DNA of 35,759 nucleotides. Source: BS750m-G4 sp964472195 (GTDB lineage: Bacteria; Bacteroidota; Ignavibacteria; Tepidaquicellales; Tepidaquicellaceae). A program made the position numbers and the translations under genes. Position 1 is the first letter of the stretch. Each line of letters opens with the position of its first letter. A model generated the notes under the pieces. That model did not search any database and was not told where the DNA came from. It saw only the letters and a list, made by a program, of their open reading frames with translations. The stretch spans positions 1 to 35,759 of the forward strand of contig CAYYJH010000018.1 of assembly GCA_964472195.1 (NCBI GenBank). The letters run 5' to 3'. Positions 7,603 to 16,789 of this stretch are shown piece by piece.

Positions 7603-8364
7603 ATGTTCGAATTTGGACTAAATATTATTGTTGGTCATCGCGGCTGTGATGAATTAAAATATAGCAACACCATTGACGCTTTTTTAAAAGGAATAGAGCT
7701 TGGTGCTGGCATGATAGAGTTCGATGTCAGACAAACTAAAGATGAAGTATTGATAGTTCACCACGACGAAGATGTATTCGGTCGTTATATTAATGAAAAC
7801 AGCTATGAGTTTTTAAAGTTATTTGCATTAAAAAAAGACCTGCAAATTCCTACATTAATGGAAACACTTATAGCTCTTAAAGGAAAAACACGCCCGGTTA
7901 TAGAAGTTAAGGAAGAGGGATATGAAAAGGAAATTGTTAGAGAAATAAAAGAGCATTTCAACGATAATGATTTTGTTATTATTAGTTTTGTTGACAGAGT
8001 GGTACAAAAGATAAAAGCCGAATTTCCCGAAGTAACAGCTGGTTTGCTACTGGGTGATGAGTATGCGGACATGAAAAAATGGAAACCGAAAATTAGTCAT
8101 CTGGGTTTACTGTATGAAAGATACAAGGAATTCTTTCCATGGACGAGAGTAAGGAAGTGTAAAGCGGATTTTGTTGCACCATATTTTGAACTGTTGCACC
8201 TTGGATTACTTAAAAGTGCATATAAAAGAAACATTCCAGTTTTTATTTGGTTGGTAAATAAACCGAAGAGGATTAAAAAATTGATTAAAAGTAATCTTGT
8301 GAATGGGATAATTTCTGATAAACCGGGTTTGGTTTTTGAATTATTAAAAGCGAATATTGTTTAG
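7603..8364 (+). CDS. Glycerophosphodiester phosphodiesterase family protein
   Basis: 253 residues, a full-length GDPD domain. Family motifs: 'GHRG' with the first catalytic His near residue 12, 'GAGMIEFDVRQTKD' with the metal-binding Glu and Asp, 'IVHHDE' with the second catalytic His, and the C-terminal 'VFIWLVN...NGIISDKPGL'. The family hydrolyses glycerophosphodiesters to an alcohol and glycerol-3-phosphate. The usual 'ENT' after HRG is 'SNT' here, while the metal and His residues are kept. No signal peptide is visible, so it is probably cytoplasmic although its neighbours are exported. It starts 6 bases after TPR member 1 and ends 23 bases before member 2, so it is probably co-transcribed with them. 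Confidence 0.88.
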   Translation: MFEFGLNIIVGHRGCDELKYSNTIDAFLKGIELGAGMIEFDVRQTKDEVLIVHHDEDVFGRYINENSYEFLKLFALKKDLQIPTLMETLIALKGKTRPVIEVKEEGYEKEIVREIKEHFNDNDFVIISFVDRVVQKIKAEFPEVTAGLLLGDEYADMKKWKPKISHLGLLYERYKEFFPWTRVRKCKADFVAPYFELLHLGLLKSAYKRNIPVFIWLVNKPKRIKKLIKSNLVNGIISDKPGLVFELLKANIV

Positions 8365-8387
8365 GAAAATTTTACATACATTGTGAA

Positions 8388-9245
8388 ATGAAAAGTTCGA
8401 AATTATTAATCTTATGCAGTATCATTTTACAGGTAATACTATATTCTAATTTACTTCCCCAGGATAAACCCGAAGAGATTCTTAAAAAAGGCGACAGTTT
8501 ACTTGTAATTTACGATTTTCAGGGGGCACTTGAGAGTTTCTCTGAGTATATAAAAATCATAGATAATAATCCTAAGGCTTATTTAAACAGAGGGGTAGCA
8601 AATATTAATTTGGGTAATTATCAGGATGCTCTGGTGGATTACACAAACTCGATAGAGTTAGACCCTGGAAATTCTAATGCGTACTCAAGCCGCGGTGCTT
8701 TATACATTTTAATGAACGATCTTGTGAAAGCCCGGGAAGATTTAAAAATAGCATTAAAATTGAACCCTAATGATGTTAATGCAATAAATTCTGTTGCAAT
8801 GGTGTATGTGCAGCAGGAAAAGTATGCAAATGCTTTCGATGAATTAAGCAAGGCTTTGTTAATTGATTCGACGTATACAGAGGCTTACAGAAATCAGGCG
8901 GGTTTATATTTTCATCTGAATAAACTTGATGAGGCATTAGAAAGTATTAACAAAGCAATTGAATTAGAACCGAATTATTTTAAAAATTATAATATACGAG
9001 GTGCTATTTACTTTAACAAAGATGATTTTGATAAAGCAATAGAAAATTACGAAAACGCTATATCATTGAATCCTAACCATGGCGAAGGATACATAAGAAG
9101 AGGTATAATATATTTAGAGCAGGGAAAATATAAAAAAGCAGTTGAAGATATTGAATTCGGATTGGAACTTAACCCGGAATTTAAGGAATCAGTCTCTAAA
9201 TATTTAGATGAAGCAAAGAAAAAAATTGAAAATGATGATAATTAA
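8388..9245 (+). CDS. Exported TPR protein, array member 2
   Basis: 285 residues, the same length as member 1. A clear signal peptide (residues 1 to about 23) precedes 'DKPEEILKKGDSLL', which matches the mature start of its paralogues. Seven TPR units follow ('PKAYLNRGVANI', 'SNAYSSRGALYI', 'AINSVAMVYV', 'TEAYRNQAGLYF', 'FKNYNIRGAIYF', 'GEGYIRRGIIYL') with a closing helix 'YLDEAKKKIEN'. Likely periplasmic or surface scaffold protein. The gene follows the GDPD gene by 23 bases. Confidence 0.85.
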   Translation: MKSSKLLILCSIILQVILYSNLLPQDKPEEILKKGDSLLVIYDFQGALESFSEYIKIIDNNPKAYLNRGVANINLGNYQDALVDYTNSIELDPGNSNAYSSRGALYILMNDLVKAREDLKIALKLNPNDVNAINSVAMVYVQQEKYANAFDELSKALLIDSTYTEAYRNQAGLYFHLNKLDEALESINKAIELEPNYFKNYNIRGAIYFNKDDFDKAIENYENAISLNPNHGEGYIRRGIIYLEQGKYKKAVEDIEFGLELNPEFKESVSKYLDEAKKKIENDDN

Positions 9246-9269
9246 ATTTTTAGTTCGTCAAACCATGTG

Positions 9270-10124
9270 ATGTTAAACAAAAATTATTTGTTTATGCGTT
9301 TTGTCGGATTTATTTTTATTCTTATAATAAGCGTTAATAAAATTTATTCGCAGGAGTCGCCCGAGCAGATTTTCCGTATGGGTTTAGGATATTTAAACGA
9401 AGGTAATTATGAAGACGCTGTAAATTATTTTACTCAGTTCTTAGCGAGTTACCCGGAAAATATCCGTGCATTAAATTATCGTGGATTGGCTTATGAATCA
9501 CTTAAGAATTACTCCGATGCCCTGAATGATTTCAATGCAGCGGTTCAGCTTTCCCCTCACTTTGTAACTGCTTTGATAAATAGAGGAGAACTCTACGTTC
9601 GCCAGAAAAATTATTCGGATGCTGTAAATGATTTTACTAACGCTATACTGTTAGATCCAAGTTCTATAGACGGTTATATAGACAGAGGTTCGGCTTATTT
9701 AATTAGCGGGCAGCCGGCTTCAGCGGTAAGTGATTTCAATTCAGCGTTAACAATAAATCCAAATAGTACTGAGGCATACAGTAAACGTGGTGAGGCATAC
9801 CTGCAACTTAATAAAATCAATGAAGCACTTTCCGATTTTGCTAGGGCAATTGAGCTTAATCCTGATAATCCATTCGCTTATTACTATAGAGGCTCATATT
9901 ATTATAACGGGAATGACACGATGAAAGCTTTGGAAGATTTTAATTCTGTTATTCAATTCTCTCCTGATTTTTACGAAGCTTATTATAAACGCGGGCATAT
10001 TTTGTACGGACTTAAAAGCTATGAACTTGCAAGGAATGATTTTATGGAAGCTATAGGATTACACCCTGAATACAGGGATGAATTAAATAAAATTTTAGAT
10101 GAAATAAATAAAAAGTTAAAATGA
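9270..10124 (+). CDS. Exported TPR protein, array member 3
   Basis: About 284 residues from the ATG at 9270. A GTG directly before it (9267) would add one residue, and an internal ATG at 9294 is another option. The signal peptide ends near 'NKIYSQ'; the mature start 'ESPEQIFRMGLGYL' aligns with the other members. There are seven TPR units ('IRALNYRGLAYE', 'VTALINRGELYV', 'IDGYIDRGSAYL', 'TEAYSKRGEAYL', 'PFAYYYRGSYYY', 'YEAYYKRGHILY') and a capping helix 'LNKILDEINKKLK'. The stop codon overlaps the start of member 4 (ATGA), so the two are translationally coupled. Confidence 0.85.
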   Translation: MLNKNYLFMRFVGFIFILIISVNKIYSQESPEQIFRMGLGYLNEGNYEDAVNYFTQFLASYPENIRALNYRGLAYESLKNYSDALNDFNAAVQLSPHFVTALINRGELYVRQKNYSDAVNDFTNAILLDPSSIDGYIDRGSAYLISGQPASAVSDFNSALTINPNSTEAYSKRGEAYLQLNKINEALSDFARAIELNPDNPFAYYYRGSYYYNGNDTMKALEDFNSVIQFSPDFYEAYYKRGHILYGLKSYELARNDFMEAIGLHPEYRDELNKILDEINKKLK

Positions 10125-10900
10125 TTAAGCAAAATTTTTTTAGGAGGAATGTTTGTCTAATTACTATTGTGTTTCTCTGGATTATAAGTTCCGGGAATGT
10201 ATTGAAAGCCCAGGACTCAACCGAAGCAATACTTCAACATGCGCTTAATGCTTTGAATAACGACAGCTTTGAAGTTGCAATTAATTATTTTGACGAATAC
10301 ATGCAATCTGTAGGTGATAATCCCGAGGCGTATTTCAAAAGAGGACTAACATATTTTTATTTAGGGAAGTATTTCGAAGCAACTGATGATGTTAATAAGG
10401 CAATTTTGTTAGATAGCAATTACGCTGAAGCATATAACATAAGAGGTTTGATAAGTAAAAGATTAAAAAATTTAAACGAAGCATACAGAGATTATACAAA
10501 AGCAATACAACTTAACCCTGATTTTGAAGAGGCATACAATAACAGGGGAATTGTTTTAGGCGAACTTGAGAAATATCAGAGTGCCGTGAATGACTTTACT
10601 AAAGCAATTATGCTTAATCCTCAGTATGTAGATGCTTATTTTAACCGGAGTTATGTCTATATTGAAATAGATGAATACAATAGGGCAGTCCTTGACCTTA
10701 ATAAGGCAATCGAACTAAAGCCTGATTTCCTTCAGGCATATTTAAGTCGGGGAATGGCATTTTACTTTGCCGGGAAATATCAAAATGCAATAAATGATCT
10801 GGAATATGTTGTAAAAGTTGACAGTAGTTATGAAAAGGATTTGGCACCTTACATTGAAGAAGCTAAGAGAAAATTGAAAATGAAAAAGAACTCAAATTAA
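10121..10900 (+). CDS. Exported TPR protein, array member 4
   Basis: 259 residues. Signal peptide to about 'GNVLKAQ', then 'DSTEAILQHALNAL' and six TPR units ('PEAYFKRGLTYF', 'AEAYNIRGLISK', 'EEAYNNRGIVLG', 'VDAYFNRSYVYI', 'LQAYLSRGMAFY'), ending in 'YIEEAKRKLKMKK'. It has one repeat fewer than its three paralogues, which explains the shorter length. Its start overlaps the stop of member 3 by four bases. It probably belongs to the same transcript that ends at or after 11726. Confidence 0.85.
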   Translation: MIKQNFFRRNVCLITIVFLWIISSGNVLKAQDSTEAILQHALNALNNDSFEVAINYFDEYMQSVGDNPEAYFKRGLTYFYLGKYFEATDDVNKAILLDSNYAEAYNIRGLISKRLKNLNEAYRDYTKAIQLNPDFEEAYNNRGIVLGELEKYQSAVNDFTKAIMLNPQYVDAYFNRSYVYIEIDEYNRAVLDLNKAIELKPDFLQAYLSRGMAFYFAGKYQNAINDLEYVVKVDSSYEKDLAPYIEEAKRKLKMKKNSN

Positions 10901-10946
10901 TTGTTTTATTATTTGTAATTGATTAACCTCTTAAAAGAAGAATGGT

Positions 10947-11726
10947 ATGCTGATAAAAGATTTACTTATTCTGTTTTTTGCATTATGCACTGGTAACTCT
11001 TTGATTGCTAAACCCTGTCCGAATGACACACTGTTTTTTGTGAATAGCATTCCAGTATTTAATAAAGCAGTTGTTGATTTAGATGGAAAAGGAGAAGCAG
11101 ATAATGTAAAATTAACATTGATTGAAGAGGATTATGATTTCAGCAATTTTACACTAGTAATTAATGATGATACTATTTCTGGAAAACATAGTTATAATGT
11201 AAGTGGGTTTATAATAATTGACCTTGATACATCTGATAATTCAAAGGAGATAGCAGTTTACACGCAAAATGTGAATGGTCCCGATGAGTATATAATATAT
11301 AAATATGATAACTGGATAACCGAAATAGGCAGAATTAACTCTTTTGCAACCTTCCAGGGAAACAATGAGATAATTGTCGACACCGAGATGATGTTCTGGA
11401 TAAAAAGGGATACAGTTTTATACGATGCGGAATTTGAAGTTTTGAAGTATTATCCCAAAGAGTTTTATGATGTAAATATTGAAGCAGATGTCATAGAACC
11501 TTTTTCTCTGTTTTCGGATAGAGAAAATTTCATTAGTACCTTAGATTTAAACCTAATGGATAGGGTAAAGATAATTAGATGTGATACTGCTCCTTTTTGT
11601 GAAGAAGAGACTTCAAACAGTTCGGAATTATGCGATTGGTACCAGATACAACTTGAATCCGGCAAATCAGGATGGGCTCAACTAAAAACATTTCTTAATA
11701 AGTTAGAATTACCCTGGCGTCCTTAG
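10947..11726 (+). CDS. Exported protein with SH3-like C-terminal domain
   Basis: 259 residues. A signal peptide ends near 'GNSLIAKP'. The middle (about 30-150) contains 'VVDLDGKGEADNVKL' and 'IIDLDTSDNSKEIAVY', Asp-rich loops like those of FG-GAP-type or VCBS-like proteins. The end, from about residue 200, looks like a bacterial SH3 domain ('DRVKIIRCD...DWYQIQLESGKSGWAQLKTF'), a fold often used to bind cell-wall peptides. It is 46 bases after TPR member 4 and on the same strand, so it may be the last gene of that run. The domain calls are by eye and the overall family is unrecognised. Confidence 0.7.
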   Translation: MLIKDLLILFFALCTGNSLIAKPCPNDTLFFVNSIPVFNKAVVDLDGKGEADNVKLTLIEEDYDFSNFTLVINDDTISGKHSYNVSGFIIIDLDTSDNSKEIAVYTQNVNGPDEYIIYKYDNWITEIGRINSFATFQGNNEIIVDTEMMFWIKRDTVLYDAEFEVLKYYPKEFYDVNIEADVIEPFSLFSDRENFISTLDLNLMDRVKIIRCDTAPFCEEETSNSSELCDWYQIQLESGKSGWAQLKTFLNKLELPWRP

Positions 11727-11814
11727 ATTTTCATTATGGATTTTATTCCCACGAAAGCAAAAGATGATCCTTTTCAATATCTTTAAACGTCATTAAACCT
11801 CATTATAATATTAT

Positions 11815-14265
11815 ATGGATAAAATTTTAATAAGCACAAAGTCTGCACAAAGCTATACTTTGGCAAATGTCTTCCAAAAACTTTCCTCGGGGAGAACTGG
11901 GCTTACAAATTCTGAGGCGACAAATAGATTAAAGCAATATGGATACAATGAAATATCTGAGAAGAAGAAAAATCCTTTATTAAAATTTCTCGGATACTTT
12001 TGGGGTCCGATTCCATGGATGATCGAAGTTGCGGCAATTCTTTCAGCGGTTATAAATCATTGGGAGGACTTCGGAATCATTTTCGCATTATTACTTTTAA
12101 ATGCAGTTGTTGGTTTTTGGCAGGAACACAAAGCGGACAATGCAATTGAGTTACTGAAACAGAAGCTCGCTCTGAGAGCTCGAGTTTTAAGGGATGGTAA
12201 ATGGGGAGATATACTGGCAAAGGATTTGGTACCCGGTGATGTTATTCGTGTTAGGTTGGGAGATATAATCCCCGCTGATATTAAGCTGATAGATGGGGAT
12301 TATTTATTAACCGATGAATCAGCTTTAACCGGTGAATCTCTGCCGGTTGAAAAACATGTTTCGGATATTGCATATGCCGGAGCAATAATAAGGCAGGGTG
12401 AGATGAATGCAATGGTTGTTTCTACTGCAATGAACACATTCTTCGGACAAACAGCTAAGCTTGTTGCGGAAACAAAAACAAAAAGCCATTTTCAAAAAGC
12501 GGTTATAAAGATAGGAAACTATTTGATAATACTTGCAGTTGTTTTGGTTACTATAATTTTTCTTGTAGCTTTATTCCGCAATGAAAGTATCATTGAAACA
12601 CTACAGTTTGCTCTTGTCTTAACAGTTGCGGCAATTCCCGTAGCACTGCCTGCTGTGTTGTCGGTTACAATGGCAGTTGGAGCTACAGTACTTTCGAAGA
12701 AAAAAGCAATTGTGAGTAAACTGATAGCGATTGAGGAAATGGCTGGAATGGATATTTTATGTTCGGACAAAACTGGAACAATAACAAAAAATCAATTGAC
12801 GGTTTCTGAAGTGAAACCATTTGGAGATTTTAATGTTGACGATATACTGATTTGTGCTTCTCTTGCTTCACGCGAAGAAGACAAGGACCCTATTGACGAT
12901 GCAATATTAAACAAGAGTAAACTTGTTGAATCCATTGATACGAAAATAAAAGAATATAAAGTAATTTCATTTAAACCATTTGATCCAGTGTCCAAAAGAA
13001 CAGAGGCAAATATAAGGATAGAAGGTAAGTCAGAAATGAAAGTGACAAAGGGTGCACCGCAGGTCATACTTTCATTGCTAAAGAACAAGGATGAAGTGAG
13101 AGAACATGTAAATAATTTAGTTGACAAACTTGCCTCATCTGGTTACAGAGCCCTGGGTGTTGCGAAGACTGACACAAAAGGAGAATGGAAATTTGTTGGT
13201 ATTATTCCTTTATTCGACCCACCGCGTGATGATTCTGCGGTAACAATTAGCACAGCACAATCAATGGGGGTAAAAGTGAAAATGGTAACAGGCGATCATA
13301 CTGCAATAGCTAAAGAGATTGCCGGCAAGGTGAATCTTGGAACAAACATTCTTGCTGCTTCTAAAATTTTAGAGACGAATGATACTCAAACAGAAAAGAT
13401 TGTCGAAGAAGCCGATGGATTCGCAGAGGTGTTTCCCGAACATAAATATAAGATTGTGGAAGACCTACAGGCCTGTAAACACATTGTGGGTATGACAGGG
13501 GATGGTGTGAATGATGCACCTGCTCTTAAAAAAGCTGATGCAGGGATTGCGGTAGATGGCGCGACTGATGCCGCAAAATCTGCTGCCGATATAGTTCTTA
13601 CAAGTCCTGGTTTATCGGTTATTATCGATGCTCTAAAAGAGAGCAGAAAAATTTTTCAGCGAATGGGCAGCTATTCTATTTATCGTATAGCAGAAACTAT
13701 TCGTGTTCTTTTCTTTATAACACTTTCGATTATTGTTTTTAATTTCTATCCTGTTACGGCTATTATGATCGTGCTGATAGCACTTTTTAATGATGCACCT
13801 ATTATGGCTATTGCATACGATAATGTGGAGTATTCAAACAAACCGGAAAAATGGAAGATGAGAATTGTTTTAAGAATGGCAACGTTCTTAGGAATTCTCG
13901 GTGTAATATTTTCGTTTTCAGTCTTCTATATTGGTGAAAATGTTTTTCATTTGTCGCACGGTGAAATTCAATCTTTTATTTTTCTAAAACTTGCAGTTGC
14001 AGGACACCTCACAATATTTTTAACGAGAACACGTGGGTACTTCTGGACGATTAAACCGAGTGCTGCTCTTCTCTGGTCTGCAATCGTAACTAAGTTGCTT
14101 GCAACCCTGGTCGCGGTATACGGGTGGTATATATCACCAATAGGATGGAAGCTTGCTTTATTTGTATGGGGATATGCTATAATTGCGTTTGTTATTTCAG
14201 ATTTCTTAAAAGTTCAAGCTTATAAAGTTCTATATAAGAAAAACATGTTAATTAATAAAACCTGA
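11815..14265 (+). CDS. P3A-type plasma-membrane H+-transporting ATPase
   Basis: 816 residues, the length of bacterial and archaeal proton P-type ATPases. In order: N-terminal cation-ATPase domain ('GLTNSEATNRLKQYGYNEI'), 'FWGPIPWMIEVAAILSA' (first spans), TGES (172-175) for dephosphorylation, 'AAIPVALPAVLSVTMAVGA' in span 4 (the PVALP form is typical of P3A proton pumps), the phosphorylation site DKTGT with Asp 318, 'KGAPQ' in the nucleotide domain, 'GDGVNDAPAL' near 562, and 'FNDAPIMAIAYDNV' in the later spans. It probably exports protons at the cost of ATP. The PPK2 gene follows after 42 bases on the same strand. Confidence 0.92.
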   Translation: MDKILISTKSAQSYTLANVFQKLSSGRTGLTNSEATNRLKQYGYNEISEKKKNPLLKFLGYFWGPIPWMIEVAAILSAVINHWEDFGIIFALLLLNAVVGFWQEHKADNAIELLKQKLALRARVLRDGKWGDILAKDLVPGDVIRVRLGDIIPADIKLIDGDYLLTDESALTGESLPVEKHVSDIAYAGAIIRQGEMNAMVVSTAMNTFFGQTAKLVAETKTKSHFQKAVIKIGNYLIILAVVLVTIIFLVALFRNESIIETLQFALVLTVAAIPVALPAVLSVTMAVGATVLSKKKAIVSKLIAIEEMAGMDILCSDKTGTITKNQLTVSEVKPFGDFNVDDILICASLASREEDKDPIDDAILNKSKLVESIDTKIKEYKVISFKPFDPVSKRTEANIRIEGKSEMKVTKGAPQVILSLLKNKDEVREHVNNLVDKLASSGYRALGVAKTDTKGEWKFVGIIPLFDPPRDDSAVTISTAQSMGVKVKMVTGDHTAIAKEIAGKVNLGTNILAASKILETNDTQTEKIVEEADGFAEVFPEHKYKIVEDLQACKHIVGMTGDGVNDAPALKKADAGIAVDGATDAAKSAADIVLTSPGLSVIIDALKESRKIFQRMGSYSIYRIAETIRVLFFITLSIIVFNFYPVTAIMIVLIALFNDAPIMAIAYDNVEYSNKPEKWKMRIVLRMATFLGILGVIFSFSVFYIGENVFHLSHGEIQSFIFLKLAVAGHLTIFLTRTRGYFWTIKPSAALLWSAIVTKLLATLVAVYGWYISPIGWKLALFVWGYAIIAFVISDFLKVQAYKVLYKKNMLINKT

Positions 14266-14307
14266 ATCAAAACATTTTTTTAATCAATCTAAACAATTTT
14301 TTTTATT

Positions 14308-15174
14308 ATGAAAATTGAAAATTATTTAGTTCCACCTAATGAAAAAATTAAATTATCTGATTATCCAACAGATGTCAAAGACCATTCACTCTCTAAGAAG
14401 GGCGCTGAGGAATTGTTGCACGAAGGCATACAAAAGATGACAGTTTACCAGGACAAGCTTTATGCGTATGATAAATATGCAATGTTAATAGTTTTTCAGG
14501 CAATGGATGCCGCCGGGAAAGATGGAGCGATAAAGCACGTGATGAGCGGTTTGAATCCACAAGCAACTCAGGTATATAGTTTTAAACAGCCGTCTGCAGA
14601 AGAGTTGGACCATGATTATTTATGGCGTGTTTCTAAATGTTTACCGAGAAGAGGGCATATAGGAATATTTAACAGATCACATTATGAGGATGTATTAATT
14701 GTTAGAGTCCACGAACTTTTAAACAACAAAAAGATTCCCCCAGCACTTGTAACAAAGAACGTTTGGAAAAGAAGATTTAGACAAATAAGAGATTTTGAAA
14801 AATACATTTATGAAAACGGGATAATCCCGATAAAATTTTTTCTTCATATATCTAAGGAAGAGCAGCGGAAAAGATTTTTGAAAAGGGCGAATGAACCAGC
14901 GAAAAACTGGAAAATATCACCATCAGACATAAAAGAAAGAGGTTTTTGGAGAGACTATCAAAAATGTTATGAGGAAACAATTTCTGCTACAAGTATGAAA
15001 CATTCTCCATGGTATATTATTCCTTCGGATACGAAAAGATATGCAAGGTTGATTATATCCGAAATTATTTTAAAAACATTCGAAAGTATGAATTTAGAAT
15101 ATCCTACACCATCAAAAGAACAGTTTGATTATATTGAGAAATATAGAAAGGCACTGAATGACGAAGAGAGTTAA
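14308..15174 (+). CDS. ppk2: PPK2 family polyphosphate kinase
   Basis: 288 residues, a single-domain PPK2. Walker A-like 'DAAGKDGAIKHVMSGLNPQ' lies at about 67-85, followed by 'FKQPSAEELDHDYLWRVSKCLPRRGHIGIFNRSHYEDV' features (catalytic Asp, Arg and lid residues; residues about 93-130) and 'FFLHISKEEQRKRF' (lid module). PPK2 enzymes move phosphate between polyphosphate and nucleotides, usually making NDP or NTP from polyphosphate. I cannot assign the subclass or direction from sequence alone. It directly follows the proton ATPase gene, so polyphosphate may help supply ATP for pumping; this link is inference. Confidence 0.92.
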   Translation: MKIENYLVPPNEKIKLSDYPTDVKDHSLSKKGAEELLHEGIQKMTVYQDKLYAYDKYAMLIVFQAMDAAGKDGAIKHVMSGLNPQATQVYSFKQPSAEELDHDYLWRVSKCLPRRGHIGIFNRSHYEDVLIVRVHELLNNKKIPPALVTKNVWKRRFRQIRDFEKYIYENGIIPIKFFLHISKEEQRKRFLKRANEPAKNWKISPSDIKERGFWRDYQKCYEETISATSMKHSPWYIIPSDTKRYARLIISEIILKTFESMNLEYPTPSKEQFDYIEKYRKALNDEES

Positions 15175-15326
15175 TCTCTCTGGTTTCTTAATGATATAAT
15201 AACTTTTTGCAAGTAATCTATTATTCCCCTTGTTTAAAAAATAAATTTAATAGAAATTATAAAAGCACCAAAAAATATTTATTAAAACGTATTTAAAAGT
15301 TCTTTCCATAAATTAAATATAAAAAA

Positions 15327-15839
15327 ATGAAAAGGGTCACCCTGTTCACAATAATATTGCTTTTAGCAGTATCTTTTGGTTGTAGCAAGAAGGGGGAACA
15401 GGATGAGATTAAGGTTAAGAACGTAGAAGAGAAAAGTGTAATAAAGGAAGAATCTAAAAACAGTACAGAAAAAAAGGAAAATAATAAAGAAAAAAACACC
15501 CCCGAGAAGAATGTTAAAAAATCCAGTGGTAAAGATAAGAAAAACACTCCACAAAGAATTAAATCTACAGAAGCAAATTCTTTTATTGGAAAGAGTGTAA
15601 TTTTAAAGGGGTATATTGCAGATGTTTTTATGACTGACAAAGTAGCGTATCTTAACTTTGAAAAAAAATATCCTGATAATCCTTTTTCTGGTGTAATTTT
15701 TGAGAAACACTTTTCTGATTTTGATGACTTAACGAAGTATGAAAACAGAACTGTAGAGGTTAAAGGGAGAGTAACAAAGTATAAAGGAAAACCGCAGATT
15801 ATTTTGAATTCAGAAAATCAAATCAGAATAGTAGATTAG
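15327..15839 (+). CDS. Lipoprotein with Lys/Glu-rich linker and OB-fold-like domain
   Basis: 170 residues. A signal ends in 'LAVSFGCSKKG', a good lipobox with Cys at 19. Residues about 25-78 are a low-complexity, strongly charged Lys/Glu/Asn linker with no predicted fold. The C-terminal 90 residues look like an OB-fold ('IGKSVILKGYIADVFMTDKVAYLNF', 'GVIFEKHF', 'RTVEVKGRVTKYKGKPQIIL'), as in small bacterial OB-domain proteins that bind nucleic acid or oligosaccharide. It lies 25 bases before era on the same strand. The preceding 152-base spacer is AT-rich without identifiable sites. The exact role is unknown. Confidence 0.7.
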   Translation: MKRVTLFTIILLLAVSFGCSKKGEQDEIKVKNVEEKSVIKEESKNSTEKKENNKEKNTPEKNVKKSSGKDKKNTPQRIKSTEANSFIGKSVILKGYIADVFMTDKVAYLNFEKKYPDNPFSGVIFEKHFSDFDDLTKYENRTVEVKGRVTKYKGKPQIILNSENQIRIVD

Positions 15840-15864
15840 CAAGAAAAAAACATAATAATAAGTA

Positions 15865-16764
15865 ATGAAGATGGACACTGTCTCGCGTTGTGGATATGTA
15901 GCCGTTGTTGGGAAACCCAATACTGGAAAGTCAACTTTAATGAACCAATTGCTTGGTATTACCTTGAGTGTTGTAAATCGGAAGGCACAGACGACCAGGA
16001 ATAAAATAGTTGGTATTCTTTCGAAAGATAATTACCAGGTGATTTTTCTTGATACACCCGGGATACTCGAACCAAAATATGAACTGCAAAGGTTTATGAT
16101 ATCTGAAATAACATCCTCTTTAAAAGAGGCAGACATTATTCTTCAAATAATGGACGCTACAAAAATTGATAAAAAGGAACTGGTGAAATCAGAGAGCAAG
16201 TATGAAAACCTTTTCAAAGGCAAGAAGAGAATTAATGTGATTAATAAAATGGATCTTGTCGCAAAAGAAAAAGTCCTTAGTTTGATTGGAGTTCTTAAGA
16301 CGGCTCTCAACTACGAAAATATTGTACCAGTTTCTGCACTGAAGGCAATTAATATAGAAGAATTAGAGAAAGTTATTGTAGAAAACCTTCCCGAATCACC
16401 TTTCTTTTATGACAGGGAAACAATAACGGACAAGCCTGAGAAATTTTTTGTCAGTGAAATTATCAGGCAAAAGATATTAGAGATGTTTCATGAAGAAATA
16501 CCCTATAGTGTTTTTGTTCAAATAAGAAAATTTACAGAGAGGGAAAATTCAAAAGATTATATAAATGCAGAAATAATACTCGAGCGAGAATCCCAAAAAG
16601 TAATTTTGATTGGCAGAAAGGGTGAGAAGATAAAAAAACTTGGAAGCCTTGCAAGAAAAAGCATTGAAGAATTTCTTGGAAGAGAAGTGTATCTGGAGCT
16701 TTTTGTAAAAGTAAGAAAAGATTGGAGAAAGGATAAAAGGTTTATTAAAAGCAACCTCTTTTGA
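15865..16764 (+). CDS. era: GTPase Era
   Basis: 299 residues, the normal Era length. G1 'GKPNTGKS' (16-23), switch region 'RKAQTTRNKI', G3 'DTPG', G4 'NKMD', G5-like 'VSALKA', then the C-terminal KH domain with 'ILIGRKGEKIKKLGSLAR' and 'YLELFVKVRKDWRKD'. Era binds the 3' end of 16S rRNA and helps 30S ribosome maturation. ATG at 15865 or 15871 could start it. The gene is convergent with the one ending at 16790. Confidence 0.96.
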   Translation: MKMDTVSRCGYVAVVGKPNTGKSTLMNQLLGITLSVVNRKAQTTRNKIVGILSKDNYQVIFLDTPGILEPKYELQRFMISEITSSLKEADIILQIMDATKIDKKELVKSESKYENLFKGKKRINVINKMDLVAKEKVLSLIGVLKTALNYENIVPVSALKAINIEELEKVIVENLPESPFFYDRETITDKPEKFFVSEIIRQKILEMFHEEIPYSVFVQIRKFTERENSKDYINAEIILERESQKVILIGRKGEKIKKLGSLARKSIEEFLGREVYLELFVKVRKDWRKDKRFIKSNLF

Positions 16765-16789
16765 AATGCCGATAGGTTGAATGTGCGAA

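Noticed and set aside
12519..13127. Minus-strand frames inside the proton ATPase gene
   Set aside because: Antisense to well-conserved ATPase motifs, low-complexity translations.
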